Below, one piece after another: positions 1 to 7,456 of a DNA stretch of 29,154 bases. Source of the DNA: Pelagibius sp036570545 (GTDB lineage: Bacteria > Pseudomonadota > Alphaproteobacteria > Kiloniellales > Kiloniellaceae); contig DATCXZ010000191.1 of the NCBI GenBank assembly GCA_036570545.1, positions 1 to 29,154 on the forward strand. Reading direction: 5' to 3'. The notes under the pieces are model-generated. The model had not been told where the DNA came from and ran no database searches. It saw only the letters and a list, made by a program, of their open reading frames with translations. A program made the translations under genes and the position numbers. Positions within the stretch are counted from its first letter, which is position 1, and each line of letters starts with the position of its first letter.

Positions 1-1
1 G

Positions 2-325
2 CCGGCGCAGCAGGTCCTGCAGCCGGTTCCCCTGCCGGCGCCGGCGCCCGCCCCGGCGCCCGCGCGGCCGATCGGGCCGCAGGAGGAAACCTTCCGCTTC
101 CCGGTGCACCAGGTCTACCGGCCGAACTACTGCCTGGACGATGAGCAGGGCTGCGGCGAGCCGGCGGCGACCGCCTGGTGCAAGGCGCGCGGCTTCAACA
201 GCGCGGTGCGCTGGACCCAGGAAGACAACATCGGCGCGCTCTATCCGACCGTCTTCATCGGCAGTGGCAACCTCTGCGACAAGTTCCTCTGCGACGGCTT
301 CGAAGAGATCACCTGCGCCCAGTGA
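2..325 (+). CDS. C-terminal part of a secreted/envelope Cys-rich protein (5' end outside window)
   Basis: The open frame runs in from the left edge without a start and ends at TGA 323-325, so only the last 107 residues are visible. They begin with a Pro/Ala linker (repeated PAPAPAP), typical of a spacer in an exported protein. A compact C-terminal domain of about 65 residues follows, with six cysteines in the pattern YC-x6-CG-x7-WC and C-x4-C-x8-C. I recall similar domains at the C-termini of uncharacterised alphaproteobacterial secreted proteins, and even Cys spacing suggests disulphides and therefore a periplasmic or extracellular location. No catalytic motif is visible and I do not assign a function. 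A strong hairpin terminator follows 40 bases after the stop. An in-frame GTG at 104 could be mistaken for a start, but the frame is open upstream of it. Confidence 0.7.
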   Translation, partial: PAQQVLQPVPLPAPAPAPAPARPIGPQEETFRFPVHQVYRPNYCLDDEQGCGEPAATAWCKARGFNSAVRWTQEDNIGALYPTVFIGSGNLCDKFLCDGFEEITCAQ

Positions 326-364
326 TGGTCGAGTGACCGGTCCAGCGGCCACAAGCCAACGAGA

Positions 365-392
365 AAGCCCCGCTCTCGCGAGCGGGGCTTTT
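365..392. terminator. Bidirectional intrinsic terminator
   Basis: A perfect 10-bp stem (arms 365-374 and 381-390, AAGCCCCGCT and its complement) encloses a 6-base loop and runs into TTTT on the + strand. It lies between the convergent Cys-rich protein gene and the TPR lipoprotein gene, so it can serve both. Confidence 0.85.
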
Positions 393-413
393 GTCTGGCT
401 GCCGCGGTCGGCG

Positions 414-1643
414 TTATGCAACGGCGGCGGTATTCTCCAGCAACAGCAGGGCGAGCTGAGAGGCACCATCCTTGCCGCCCTCGAGCTGCGTCTCCATGAA
501 CTCGGCGTCGTCGACCGTGTCGCTCTGCGGCGGTGTCGTGGTCGTGACCGGCACAGGAATCTCGGGAATGAGGACGCCGGGCTCGAAGTCCGCCCAGTCC
601 GGCGCCTGCATCAGCCGCTCGGCAGCGGACAGGATGACCGAGGCGCCAACCTCGCCTGAATCGGACTCTGGCGAGCCTGACTCCAGCGCACCGGACTGCT
701 GCGGCTCTCCCGCTCCGGCTGTCGGCGGCACGAACAGCGGCGTCGGTGAACCGCTCGGCGGCGCTTTGGCCGGCGTCGCTGCCGGCGTCTCTGCCGGCGT
801 CTCTGGTCGTGCGTTCGGAGCGGTGAGCGGACTCACCGCTGCAGCGCCCGCCAGAGGCTCGCTGACGACCGGCGCGAGGGGGTCGGCCAAGGGTGCAGCA
901 GAGGGTGCAGCGGATGGCTCCCCGCCGGCCTCCCCGCCAGGCTGGGGCATGCGGGCCACATAGGCGGCCTCGAGGTTGCGCAGGACGGTCGACCCGGCCT
1001 CGGGATCGACCGCCAGCTCGGCCAGCAGCTCGATCGCCTCGGCGCGCTTGCCGTTGAGCGCCAGCGACAGGCCGAGGTTGTTGCGCACCGAGAGATTGGT
1101 CGGATCGCGCTCCAGCGCCGAGCGGTAGAACGCCTGCGCCGCCTCGTGCTCGCCGGCCTGGTCGCGCAGGATGCCGAGAGCATTGTAGGGCCGCGGGTCC
1201 TTCGCATCGCTGTGCGTCGCGCGGTCGAACTGCACGGCGGCCAGGGCGGGCTCGCCGAGCGCCATGTAGAGCTTGCCGAGGCGGTACTGCCCCTCGTGAT
1301 GGCGCGGATGGCGCTCCAGCAGCGCGGCGTAGGTCTCGGCCGCGGCCTCGCGGCGGTTCATCGCCTCCAGCACCTCCGCCAGCTTCATCAGCGGCTCCGC
1401 GGCTGCCGGATCGATCTCGTGGGCGCGGGCGCAGAGGCCGAGCGCCGTCACCAGCTCGCCCTTTTCGGTCAGGCGGTCGCAATACTGCACCAGCCGCGCG
1501 ACCCGGCTTGCCGCATCCTTGCCGAAACCGGCCGGCGCGGTCACCGCGCCGGGACCTTCCGAGGCGGCGCAGCCGACAACCAGGCCCGCCACTGCCGCCA
1601 TTGCCGCGAGCCGCAGCCCGCGGCCGATTGCTCCTGTCATCAT
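414..1643 (-). CDS. TPR-repeat lipoprotein, TadD-like
   Basis: A protein of about 409 residues, probably an envelope lipoprotein that acts as a protein-protein scaffold. From the chosen start it has a short basic N-terminus, a hydrophobic stretch and a lipobox ending VVGC (Cys about residue 25). Five or six tetratricopeptide repeats follow (about 45-230), for example PYNALGILRDQAGEHEAAQA and NLGLSLALNGKRAEAIELL. The last TPRs resemble TadD, the outer-membrane-associated TPR lipoprotein of Flp pilus systems, but no other tad gene is in view, so the symbol is withheld. Residues 230-350 are low-complexity Pro/Ala/Thr, and a short acidic tail follows. An ATG 21 bases upstream (1664) is possible, but the ATG at 1643 has GGAG 7 bases before it and gives a normal lipoprotein signal. 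The lipoprotein call is firm; the TadD equivalence is tentative. Confidence 0.8.
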   Translation of the reverse strand: MMTGAIGRGLRLAAMAAVAGLVVGCAASEGPGAVTAPAGFGKDAASRVARLVQYCDRLTEKGELVTALGLCARAHEIDPAAAEPLMKLAEVLEAMNRREAAAETYAALLERHPRHHEGQYRLGKLYMALGEPALAAVQFDRATHSDAKDPRPYNALGILRDQAGEHEAAQAFYRSALERDPTNLSVRNNLGLSLALNGKRAEAIELLAELAVDPEAGSTVLRNLEAAYVARMPQPGGEAGGEPSAAPSAAPLADPLAPVVSEPLAGAAAVSPLTAPNARPETPAETPAATPAKAPPSGSPTPLFVPPTAGAGEPQQSGALESGSPESDSGEVGASVILSAAERLMQAPDWADFEPGVLIPEIPVPVTTTTPPQSDTVDDAEFMETQLEGGKDGASQLALLLLENTAAVA

Positions 1644-1875
1644 CCCAGAAACTCCGCATCGCATGGCGGCCGGACGGCGCGCCTTTCACCGGCACACAGC
1701 ATAGGGCGGGGGCCTTAAAGGAAGGCTAAGGCATTCTAAACATTTGAGAGATCTGCGTTGGAACCGCCGGCCCAGCGGCCGGGAATCAACAATCAACTGT
1801 GCGAAAACTCATTCTTAAGCAGGTCCATGCGATCCTAGCATCGGTGACAAGTAGTCAACCCTGAGGTTCCGCAGG

Positions 1876-1956
1876 ATGCTGTTCCGCCTCATCCTCTTCA
1901 TCTACTTCGCCCTCTGGGGCCTGTCGGCGCTGATCGAGGCTCCCGGCCTGTCGTGA
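1876..1956 (+). CDS. Possible 26-residue membrane peptide
   Basis: ATG at 1876 opens a 26-codon frame to TGA 1954-1956. It encodes one strongly hydrophobic segment (residues 2-21, MLFRLILFIYFALWGLSAL) with a short polar tail. GCAGG lies directly before the ATG and GAGG about 10 bases upstream, so the ribosome binding site is only fair. Small single-span peptides of this kind are often missed. The composition fits a membrane peptide, but nothing else supports it. The surrounding 1644-2225 interval holds no other convincing gene. Confidence 0.3.
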   Translation: MLFRLILFIYFALWGLSALIEAPGLS

Positions 1957-2120
1957 CGGCCGGCGCCGAGCGTCCCGGCGATCCCGACGCTACCCCGAGC
2001 GGCCGACGCAAGCGCCGACGCGAGTCCATTGCATTTAAGTAAATTGCTCGCGGCTATTTCAATTAACTTGTGTCGGCCTGTGACAAGGCTGTGTCCCGGC
2101 CAGTTTTCGGCAGAAGGCGC

Positions 2121-2184
2121 CTTACCTTTAACTCCCAAGTAAGCTTTATTACTTACCTTCGGGTCGTGCGAAGGGGGACCCCTT
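2121..2184. promoter_or_regulatory. Upstream region of the 86-residue gene with two dyads
   Basis: An AT-rich patch in GC-rich DNA contains two direct copies of CTTACCTT (2121-2128 and 2152-2159) and an inverted repeat AAGTAA-N6-TTACTT (2137-2142/2149-2154). Further on is the palindrome AAGGGG-GA-CCCCTT (2171-2184), 42 bases before the ATG at 2226. TTAA-N7-GTAA (2128-2142) resembles half of a CtrA box. These look like operator elements; no regulator can be named. Confidence 0.3.
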
Positions 2185-2225
2185 TCCCGGTGGCGTCCCC
2201 GGGTGCGATGGGAGACTGAGACACA

Positions 2226-2486
2226 ATGCCGACAACGACAATCAAGGCGGAAAGCCGCCTGGAACCGGCAGTCGTCGCCAAGCGGCGACCGGCGGCCGTC
2301 CAAGTCGCCGTCCAGGGGGCGCGGCGCATGACGTGGAAAGAGGTTCTGGTGCGCGAGTTGCACGCCCTCCACGTCCAGCAGCAGGAACGCGCCTTCATGG
2401 CAACGACCCACGGCTCGATTTACGTTTCCTCGGGCGATGTTTCCGCGGGCAGCGAGACGACGATCAATACGACACTGGCGCACTGA
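2226..2486 (+). CDS. Hypothetical 86-residue protein
   Basis: A small soluble protein with no signal peptide or membrane segment. The N-terminal 35 residues are basic and Ala/Val/Arg-rich. The middle (WKEVLVRELHALHVQQQERA) is predicted helical, and the C-terminus is Ser/Thr/Gly-rich. I recognise no family. Support for it being real comes from context: GGAG at 2211-2214 lies 11 bases before the ATG, an upstream region contains dyads, and a strong intrinsic terminator lies 45 bases after the stop. The antisense frame over the same DNA has none of these. The stop codon falls inside a 14-bp tandem duplication. Confidence 0.6.
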   Translation: MPTTTIKAESRLEPAVVAKRRPAAVQVAVQGARRMTWKEVLVRELHALHVQQQERAFMATTHGSIYVSSGDVSAGSETTINTTLAH

Positions 2487-2504
2487 CCGCGGCGCACTGA
2501 CCGC
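2477..2504. repeat. 14-bp perfect tandem duplication over a stop codon
   Basis: GGCGCACTGACCGC occurs twice head to tail (2477-2490 and 2491-2504). The TGA of the 86-residue gene is in the first copy, so the second copy is an untranslated duplicate of the gene's end. Confidence 0.9.
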
Positions 2505-2530
2505 GCAGATCACGCCATCGCAGACAAACG

Positions 2531-2564
2531 AAACGGGGCCGCTCCCAAGGAGCGGCCCCGTTTT
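2531..2564. terminator. Strong bidirectional intrinsic terminator
   Basis: A perfect 15-bp stem (2531-2545 with 2549-2563, outer part AAACGGGGCCGCT) closes a 3-base loop. TTTT lies at 2561-2564 and an A-run on the other side. It sits between the convergent 86-residue gene and the next minus-strand gene and can end both transcripts. Confidence 0.9.
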
Positions 2565-2573
2565 GAGTCCGCC

Positions 2574-2603
2574 CGGTGAAGAGGCGCCGGGTGAAGAGGC
2601 GAG
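2574..2603. repeat. 15-bp imperfect tandem duplication at a gene end
   Basis: Two head-to-tail copies of CGGTGAAGAGGCGCC-like sequence (2574-2588 and 2589-2603, 13 of 15 identical). They lie just past the stop codon of the minus-strand gene at 2610-2987. Confidence 0.8.
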
Positions 2604-2609
2604 CCCCGG

Positions 2610-2987
2610 CTACCCGCAGCCGTAGGGGCTCCACATGGTGTACTTCAGTTCCGCGGCGACGCAGCGGCGGATCTCCGAGGCGTCGTGATCGCGCTGCTTC
2701 AGGCTGCAGGCGGTGTCCACGATCTGGTGCATGCGCTGGCAGACCTCCGGCGCCACCAGGGCGCTGTGGTCGGCCGCGACGGCGCTGGGGGCGAGCACCC
2801 CGCCACCCGCCTCCCCCCCCAGGGTTCCGGTCAGGGCGAGGTTGATCAGGGTGCCGACCGCCAGGCCGACCACGATGCAGGCCGGCAGGGCCAGCGGCAG
2901 CAGCAGCCAGCGCGGGCGGTGCCACCAGCCGGCAGCGGCCGGCGTCGCGGGGAGCGTGGCGGGGAACCTGGCGTCGATGGATACCAT
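2610..2987 (-). CDS. Hypothetical single-span membrane protein
   Basis: A 125-residue protein with a cytoplasmic N-terminus that is Pro/Ala-rich (to about 28). One transmembrane segment follows (about 29-53, LLLPLALPACIVVGLAVGTL). A Gly/Ala linker then leads to a 55-residue C-terminal domain containing VCQRMHQIVDTACSLK and a final YGCG. The three Cys residues after the membrane segment could be exported and disulphide-bonded. No family is recognised. GAGG lies about 11 bases before the ATG at 2987. It is followed on the same strand by a convergent terminator at 2531-2564 and preceded by another small exported-protein gene. Confidence 0.55.
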   Translation of the reverse strand: MVSIDARFPATLPATPAAAGWWHRPRWLLLPLALPACIVVGLAVGTLINLALTGTLGGEAGGGVLAPSAVAADHSALVAPEVCQRMHQIVDTACSLKQRDHDASEIRRCVAAELKYTMWSPYGCG

Positions 2988-3110
2988 GAGATGTCGGGCC
3001 TCGCTGAAAACGAACCCGCCAAGCCTAAGGATCCGCTGCTTAGCATTGCGTTAAGCCACGGATTTTCGTCGAATTTTTGCCAGCTTGAGGTCCTGCCCCC
3101 CGCCTCGCCC

Positions 3111-3485
3111 TTACGCCGGCAGGTGGCGGATCACATAGACCTCGCAGCGCCCGGTGTCCTGCCAGCGCAGGGCGTAGACCAGGTTGGGGACCGCAAGACC
3201 CTCCGGATCGTAGAGGCCCCAGGCGCCGCCGATGACCGCGCCATGCACGAAGCCGCCGAGCCGCACGATGAAGAGGTGCTCGCGCTGCTGGCGGAAGCGG
3301 CCGGCACGGCACAGGCGCGTCAGCCCGCGGTCGAGGTCGAAGGCGGCGAGCGGCGCCGCCTCCTCCAGCAGCAGGTTCGAGGTCGGCAGCGGGTTCACCG
3401 GCCGCGCCGCCGCCGGCGCCGAAAGGCCGAGACAGGCCCCAAGCAGCAGCACGGCAAGCCAGAGAATAGGCGGGCGGCGGTCCAT
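3111..3485 (-). CDS. Hypothetical secreted protein with signal peptide
   Basis: A 124-residue protein with a clear Sec signal (MDRRPPILWLAVLLLGACLGL, cleavage probably after the APAAA near residue 27). The mature domain of about 95 residues contains two cysteines (RLCRAGRF and GRCEVYVI) that could pair in the periplasm. Motifs such as HLFIVRLGGFVHGAVIGGAWGLYDPEGLAVPN look like a small beta domain. I recognise no family and no catalytic residues. The next minus-strand gene starts 124 bases downstream, so the two could be cotranscribed. Confidence 0.6.
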   Translation of the reverse strand: MDRRPPILWLAVLLLGACLGLSAPAAARPVNPLPTSNLLLEEAAPLAAFDLDRGLTRLCRAGRFRQQREHLFIVRLGGFVHGAVIGGAWGLYDPEGLAVPNLVYALRWQDTGRCEVYVIRHLPA

Positions 3486-3579
3486 GCCGGCGAAGCTACG
3501 GCGAAAGCCTTACCGGACCGTCAAGCCGGCGGGACGGGACTCGGCGATGGGACCCCTACGATATTCCACACCTCTCTCG

Positions 3580-3698
3580 CGTCATCCCGGCCAAGCGACC
3601 GCAGGGAGCGCGAGCCGGGATCTATGGATGGGCCGGGCGCCGGGCGGCGCAATAGGCCCGGATCGCGCTCGCGTGACGCTCGCTTGTCCGGGGTGACG
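3580..3698. repeat. Intergenic fold-back (palindromic) element, about 119 bp
   Basis: Arms 3580-3598 (CGTCATCCCGGCCAAGCGA) and 3680-3698 are inverted repeats with 17 of 19 positions paired. Inside them, GCGCGAGCCGGGATC-like sequence near 3608-3622 is imperfectly inverted near 3656-3675. Dispersed alphaproteobacterial repeats with GTCATCCCGG...AAGCGA ends are familiar to me, so this is probably one member of a genome-wide family. It lies downstream of the restriction enzyme gene and could fold as a transcript end. Confidence 0.7.
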
Positions 3699-3745
3699 GT
3701 CAAAGGGTGGGGCGACAGCGGTGCGTGACGCGCCGGGAATTGCCG

Positions 3746-3773
3746 CCTCAGCTCGTGAGCCTCAGCTCGTGAG
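3746..3773. repeat. 14-bp perfect tandem duplication over the enzyme's stop codon
   Basis: CCTCAGCTCGTGAG occurs head to tail at 3746-3759 and 3760-3773. The stop codon of the restriction-modification enzyme (3762-3764) is in the second copy, so the other copy is a spare, untranslated duplicate of the gene end. Confidence 0.9.
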
Positions 3774-6700
3774 GATATAACCGCTGCCGGCGCGCTGGGC
3801 CTGGCCCAGCACGGCGAGGGTGCGCAGCACGTCCTCGATCTTCTTCTCGGCGCGCTTGCCCTGGGCGAACTGCCGCGAGACGTCGAGGGCGGAGAGCGGC
3901 GCCGGCGCCCCCTCCAGCAGCACGCGGATCGCGGCCACCTGCTCCGGCAGCGCGGCGGGCAGCTTCGGCTTTTTCGCCTTGTCCTCGGCGGCGACCAGCT
4001 CGGCTTCCACCTGCTGCGGGCGCCGTGCCGCCACGGCCTCCTTGGGCGCCTGGAACTCCGGGCGCAGCCAGCGCACCCTGCCCGCGCGCTCCTCCGCCGC
4101 GCGCGCGTGGTTCAGCGCCACCAGGCGCTCCAGGATTTCCTCGTCGGCAAGATCGGCGGGCCAGCCGTAGGCCTCGGCGACGGCGGCATCGAGGTCGGCG
4201 TGGATCTGGCGCAGCACGCCGACCAGGCCGGCCTCGTAGACGTCCTTCTCGGCGTCGGTGAGAGCCGCGCCCGCCCTCACCTTCTCCAGCACGTTGTAGA
4301 GCCCGGTCATGGTGAGCCGCTCGTGCTTCTCCAGCACCGCCTTGCGCTGCGCGTCCAGCCGCTCGCCGAGGTCGCGGATGCGCGCCTTCAGCGCCTCCGG
4401 CGGATCGGGAAAGGGGAAAGGATCGAAGCAGGTCGTCTTGACGTAGACCGGATCGTTGCCGACGCCGAGTCGACCGCCTGCTGCCAATGCCCACGCGACA
4501 TGAATCTGAGAGGATAGGATACCGAGCACATAGGGATCTGCAATGGCGACAACTATGAGCTTGTTGTCGGGTCTGATATTGGCGCCGAGGAATTGAAAGT
4601 AACGGTGCTTTGAGGTTTCGACCGTGGCGATATAGCGATCCAGCTTTTGCAACGCTGGTCGGAGTTCTCGCCGTGGCTCTCCAAAAATCCACCAGCTATC
4701 ACGATAGACCTTCCGGTTGTTTTGATCGCGCTCAGGCTTCACGCGATCGGCTACCCACTGATAGACGGCCGGAAAACGATTGCGTACCTCCACTTCCTGC
4801 AACGGATAGAGGTCGATCACCATGACACCGCGCGCGCGCGCGGCGAGGTCGCGGCCGTTTCGATAAGGGCGGATATGCTCCGCGAGGCCAGAGTCGTTGC
4901 CGAGGCCGAGGGTGTGGGCTTCTGCCGGCGTAACGATGAAGCCAGCGCCGTGCAGCTTGACGCCGGGGCTGCAAAGCCTGTCATTCGCTTGCAGGGGCAA
5001 GACCGATCCAAGGTTGGCGCCGATGGTGAGGTCCGACTGAATCTTGCCGTTGCGCTGATCCAGCTCCACCGTCGGCGCGTCGGTGTTCAGTCCTGTCTCA
5101 TGCGTGACCTCTCGCAACACACCTTCGCGATCACCTGCCACACCGACGGTCATAGCAATCCGCACCGCCGCCCTGTCGGCCGATTTCATCCAGGGATGGT
5201 CGGGGATCGCGAAGAGCAGCGAGAGCGGCTTCTTGGCGGAGAGGTGGCGCTCGATGACCCGGCGCGAGAAAGTCTGGGTGATCGAGTTGGTGGTGATGAG
5301 GCCGAAGCGTCGCGCCTTTCTGGCGCGCGCCGTCTCCGCCGCCTTGTCCCAGAAGTGCATGACGAAATCGGCGCCGCCGGGAATGTGCGGGCGGGCCTTC
5401 CAGATCGCCTCGGCGTAGCCGTCGCCCAGCTCCTGACGGATGTCCTTGCCGCCGATGAAGGGCGGGTTGCCGACGATGAACTCCGCCTCCGGCCAACTCG
5501 CCGGACGCGGGTTCTTGTAGGTGCGCAGCTCGCGGCGCGCGTCCTCGTCGGGCACCGCTTCGCCGGTCACCGGGTGCAGCTTGTGGGTGATGCCGTCCCA
5601 GCGGGTGACCGGCTTGCCGCTTTCGTCGCGCTGGATGTCCCAGCCGTCGTAGGCGAGCACCGCGTCCTGGCAGCGGATGTTCTCGAAATTCTTCAGCACC
5701 GGCTCGGCCGGCATGGTGCGGCCGCGGGTGCGGAAGTGCCATTGCAGGTAGCCGATCCATAGCACCAGCTCGGCGATGGCGACGGCGCGCGGGTTGAGCT
5801 CCAGGCCGAGGAACTGGTGCGGGTCCACGGTGTGGCGGTCGAGCTCCAGCAGGTACTGGTCGTGGCCGAGCTCGGCGAGCGTCTCCACCACCTCGCCTTC
5901 CAGCCGCTTCATCAGCTCCAGGGCGACGTAGAGGAAGTTGCCGGTGCCGCAGGCCGGGTCGAGCACGCGGGTGGTGCAGAGCTGGCGGTGGAAGTCCTGC
6001 GCCTCCTTCACCGCCGCCTTGCCGTCGCCGGCCTCCAGGTGCTGCGCGATGGCCGCCTGCACGTTGCGCCAGTCGTCGGTCAGCGGCTCGATGACGGTGG
6101 CGACCACCAGGCGCTCCACATAGGCGCGCGGGGTGTAGTGGGCGCCGAGGCGATGGCGCTCCTGCGGGTCGAGCGCGCGCTCCAGCAGGGTGCCGAAGAT
6201 GGCCGGCTCGACGTTCTGCCACTCGTGCTCGGCGGCGAGCAGCAGCAAGGCCAGGTCGTCGCCGGTGACTTCGATGGCGCTGGCATCCTTGAACAGGCCG
6301 CCGTTGAAGCGCAGCAGGTCGGTGCGCAGCATCGGCGAGAAGCCGCCGGTGTTCATGCAGCGCCAGAGGTCGGTGAGGGCGAGGTGCAGCTTGTCGGGAG
6401 TCTCCCGGTAATCCTCCAGCAGACGGACGAAGCTGCCTTTCTTCATCAGGCCGACATCTTCCGCGAACATGGTGAAGAGACAGCGCATGAGGAAGAGCGC
6501 GACCTTCTCGGCGATGGCGTGGCGATGCTGGACGGCCTGCTGCGCCGGCAGGTTTGCCGGCAGGGCGCGGATCAGGCGCGTCTCCAGGGCGGTCGAAAGC
6601 CTTGCCAGCAGCGCCGCGATATCGCGCGTGACCTCCGCCGTGCGGCGGGCCGGGTTGAGGCTCTCCGGGTCGGTCCAGATCTTCAGCAGGCGCTCGCGGA

Positions 6701-7274
6701 TTCCGGGCTCGCGCAGGTCCTCCAGGTAGATGCGGAACGACTGGCGGTCGGGGAACTGGGCGTAGTGCTTGCCCTGCAGCGAGAAGTCGGCAAAGAGCTC
6801 GATGACGTGGCCGACGTCGACGATCGCCAGGAAGGGCGGCCAGCCCTCCTCCGCCGGCAGGCGCCTGGCGTAGTTCTCCGCCTGCTGGCGCGCGTTGCGC
6901 ATCAGGGTGTCCCACTGCGCGCCGCCGCGCCGGCCGGAGCCGAGCCGGTCTCCCGGCAGGTCGAGCCCGAGCGGCTGCAGCTCGGCGATCTGCTCGCGCC
7001 GCTTGGCGCTCTGCTTGGCCTCCAGCACGAAGCAGCCGCGCTTGTAGAGGTCGATGAAGTTGGTGCTGTCGGGCCCCTCGACGCTGCGCACCTTCACCCG
7101 CCGCTCGAAGACGTAGGCGTTGCGCTGCTCGGCCTCGACCGCCGGCTCGGGCTTCGGCGCGCCGATGAGGTCGCAAAGCTCGGTCAGGAAGAGCTGGTAG
7201 TTCGAGCGCTCGCCGCCGCCGGCCGAGGACCAGCGCTCGATAAAGGCTTCGACGGCAGGCTGGGAATCGGTCAC
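3762..7274 (-). CDS. MmeI-like type IIL restriction-modification enzyme (single-chain nuclease + adenine-N6 methyltransferase)
   Basis: A 1170-residue cytoplasmic defence protein expected to methylate adenine at its own recognition site and cut at a fixed distance when the site is unmodified. The N-terminal nuclease has the spacing of MmeI: D75-x9-E85-A-K87 in FIDLYKRGCFVLEAK. A helical linker (190-370) leads to the methyltransferase, with motif X-like LGAHYTPRAYVERLV (376-390), SAM motif I LDPACGTGNF (438-447) and catalytic motif IV NPPF (603-606). A target-recognition region lies roughly in 700-950. The last 120 residues form a winged-helix-like extension, making it longer than MmeI (about 920 residues). 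The start is GTG at 7274; an in-frame TGA at 7301-7299 excludes longer forms. No separate R, M or S gene is adjacent, as expected for this class. Alternatives are a methyltransferase-only member or a BREX/DISARM-like methylase, but the intact PD-ExK motif favours type IIL. Confidence 0.88.
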   Translation of the reverse strand: MTDSQPAVEAFIERWSSAGGGERSNYQLFLTELCDLIGAPKPEPAVEAEQRNAYVFERRVKVRSVEGPDSTNFIDLYKRGCFVLEAKQSAKRREQIAELQPLGLDLPGDRLGSGRRGGAQWDTLMRNARQQAENYARRLPAEEGWPPFLAIVDVGHVIELFADFSLQGKHYAQFPDRQSFRIYLEDLREPGIRERLLKIWTDPESLNPARRTAEVTRDIAALLARLSTALETRLIRALPANLPAQQAVQHRHAIAEKVALFLMRCLFTMFAEDVGLMKKGSFVRLLEDYRETPDKLHLALTDLWRCMNTGGFSPMLRTDLLRFNGGLFKDASAIEVTGDDLALLLLAAEHEWQNVEPAIFGTLLERALDPQERHRLGAHYTPRAYVERLVVATVIEPLTDDWRNVQAAIAQHLEAGDGKAAVKEAQDFHRQLCTTRVLDPACGTGNFLYVALELMKRLEGEVVETLAELGHDQYLLELDRHTVDPHQFLGLELNPRAVAIAELVLWIGYLQWHFRTRGRTMPAEPVLKNFENIRCQDAVLAYDGWDIQRDESGKPVTRWDGITHKLHPVTGEAVPDEDARRELRTYKNPRPASWPEAEFIVGNPPFIGGKDIRQELGDGYAEAIWKARPHIPGGADFVMHFWDKAAETARARKARRFGLITTNSITQTFSRRVIERHLSAKKPLSLLFAIPDHPWMKSADRAAVRIAMTVGVAGDREGVLREVTHETGLNTDAPTVELDQRNGKIQSDLTIGANLGSVLPLQANDRLCSPGVKLHGAGFIVTPAEAHTLGLGNDSGLAEHIRPYRNGRDLAARARGVMVIDLYPLQEVEVRNRFPAVYQWVADRVKPERDQNNRKVYRDSWWIFGEPRRELRPALQKLDRYIATVETSKHRYFQFLGANIRPDNKLIVVAIADPYVLGILSSQIHVAWALAAGGRLGVGNDPVYVKTTCFDPFPFPDPPEALKARIRDLGERLDAQRKAVLEKHERLTMTGLYNVLEKVRAGAALTDAEKDVYEAGLVGVLRQIHADLDAAVAEAYGWPADLADEEILERLVALNHARAAEERAGRVRWLRPEFQAPKEAVAARRPQQVEAELVAAEDKAKKPKLPAALPEQVAAIRVLLEGAPAPLSALDVSRQFAQGKRAEKKIEDVLRTLAVLGQAQRAGSGYILTS

Positions 7275-7275
7275 G

Positions 7276-7315
7276 CGGTCACTCGAAGGGTCTGGCGGTC
7301 ACTCGAAGGGTCTGG
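7276..7315. repeat. 20-bp perfect tandem duplication just upstream of the enzyme start
   Basis: CGGTCACTCGAAGGGTCTGG is present twice head to tail (7276-7295, 7296-7315), one base from the GTG start codon. Read on the coding strand, each copy contains GTGACCG, the same seven bases as the true start, but in other frames. The repeat therefore places decoy start codons in the leader. Confidence 0.9.
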
Positions 7316-7371
7316 TCCTGTCGCAGGTCGGCGGCGGCGCGGGCGAGGCCGCCGGTCAACCGTCGCGTTCA

Positions 7372-7402
7372 ACTATACTTGGCCCTTCCCGGATTTGGTC
7401 AA
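7372..7402 (-). promoter_or_regulatory. Candidate sigma-70-type promoter for the restriction enzyme
   Basis: On the minus strand TTGACC (7402-7397) is followed after 19 bases by TATAGT (7377-7372). Both hexamers are good, but the spacing is about two bases long. Transcription from here would give a leader of about 90 bases carrying the 20-bp tandem repeat. Confidence 0.35.
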
Positions 7403-7456
7403 GATTCGACCGGGCCGGCCGCTAGAGCAGATCAGGGTCGGATTCATGTTGTCAGA

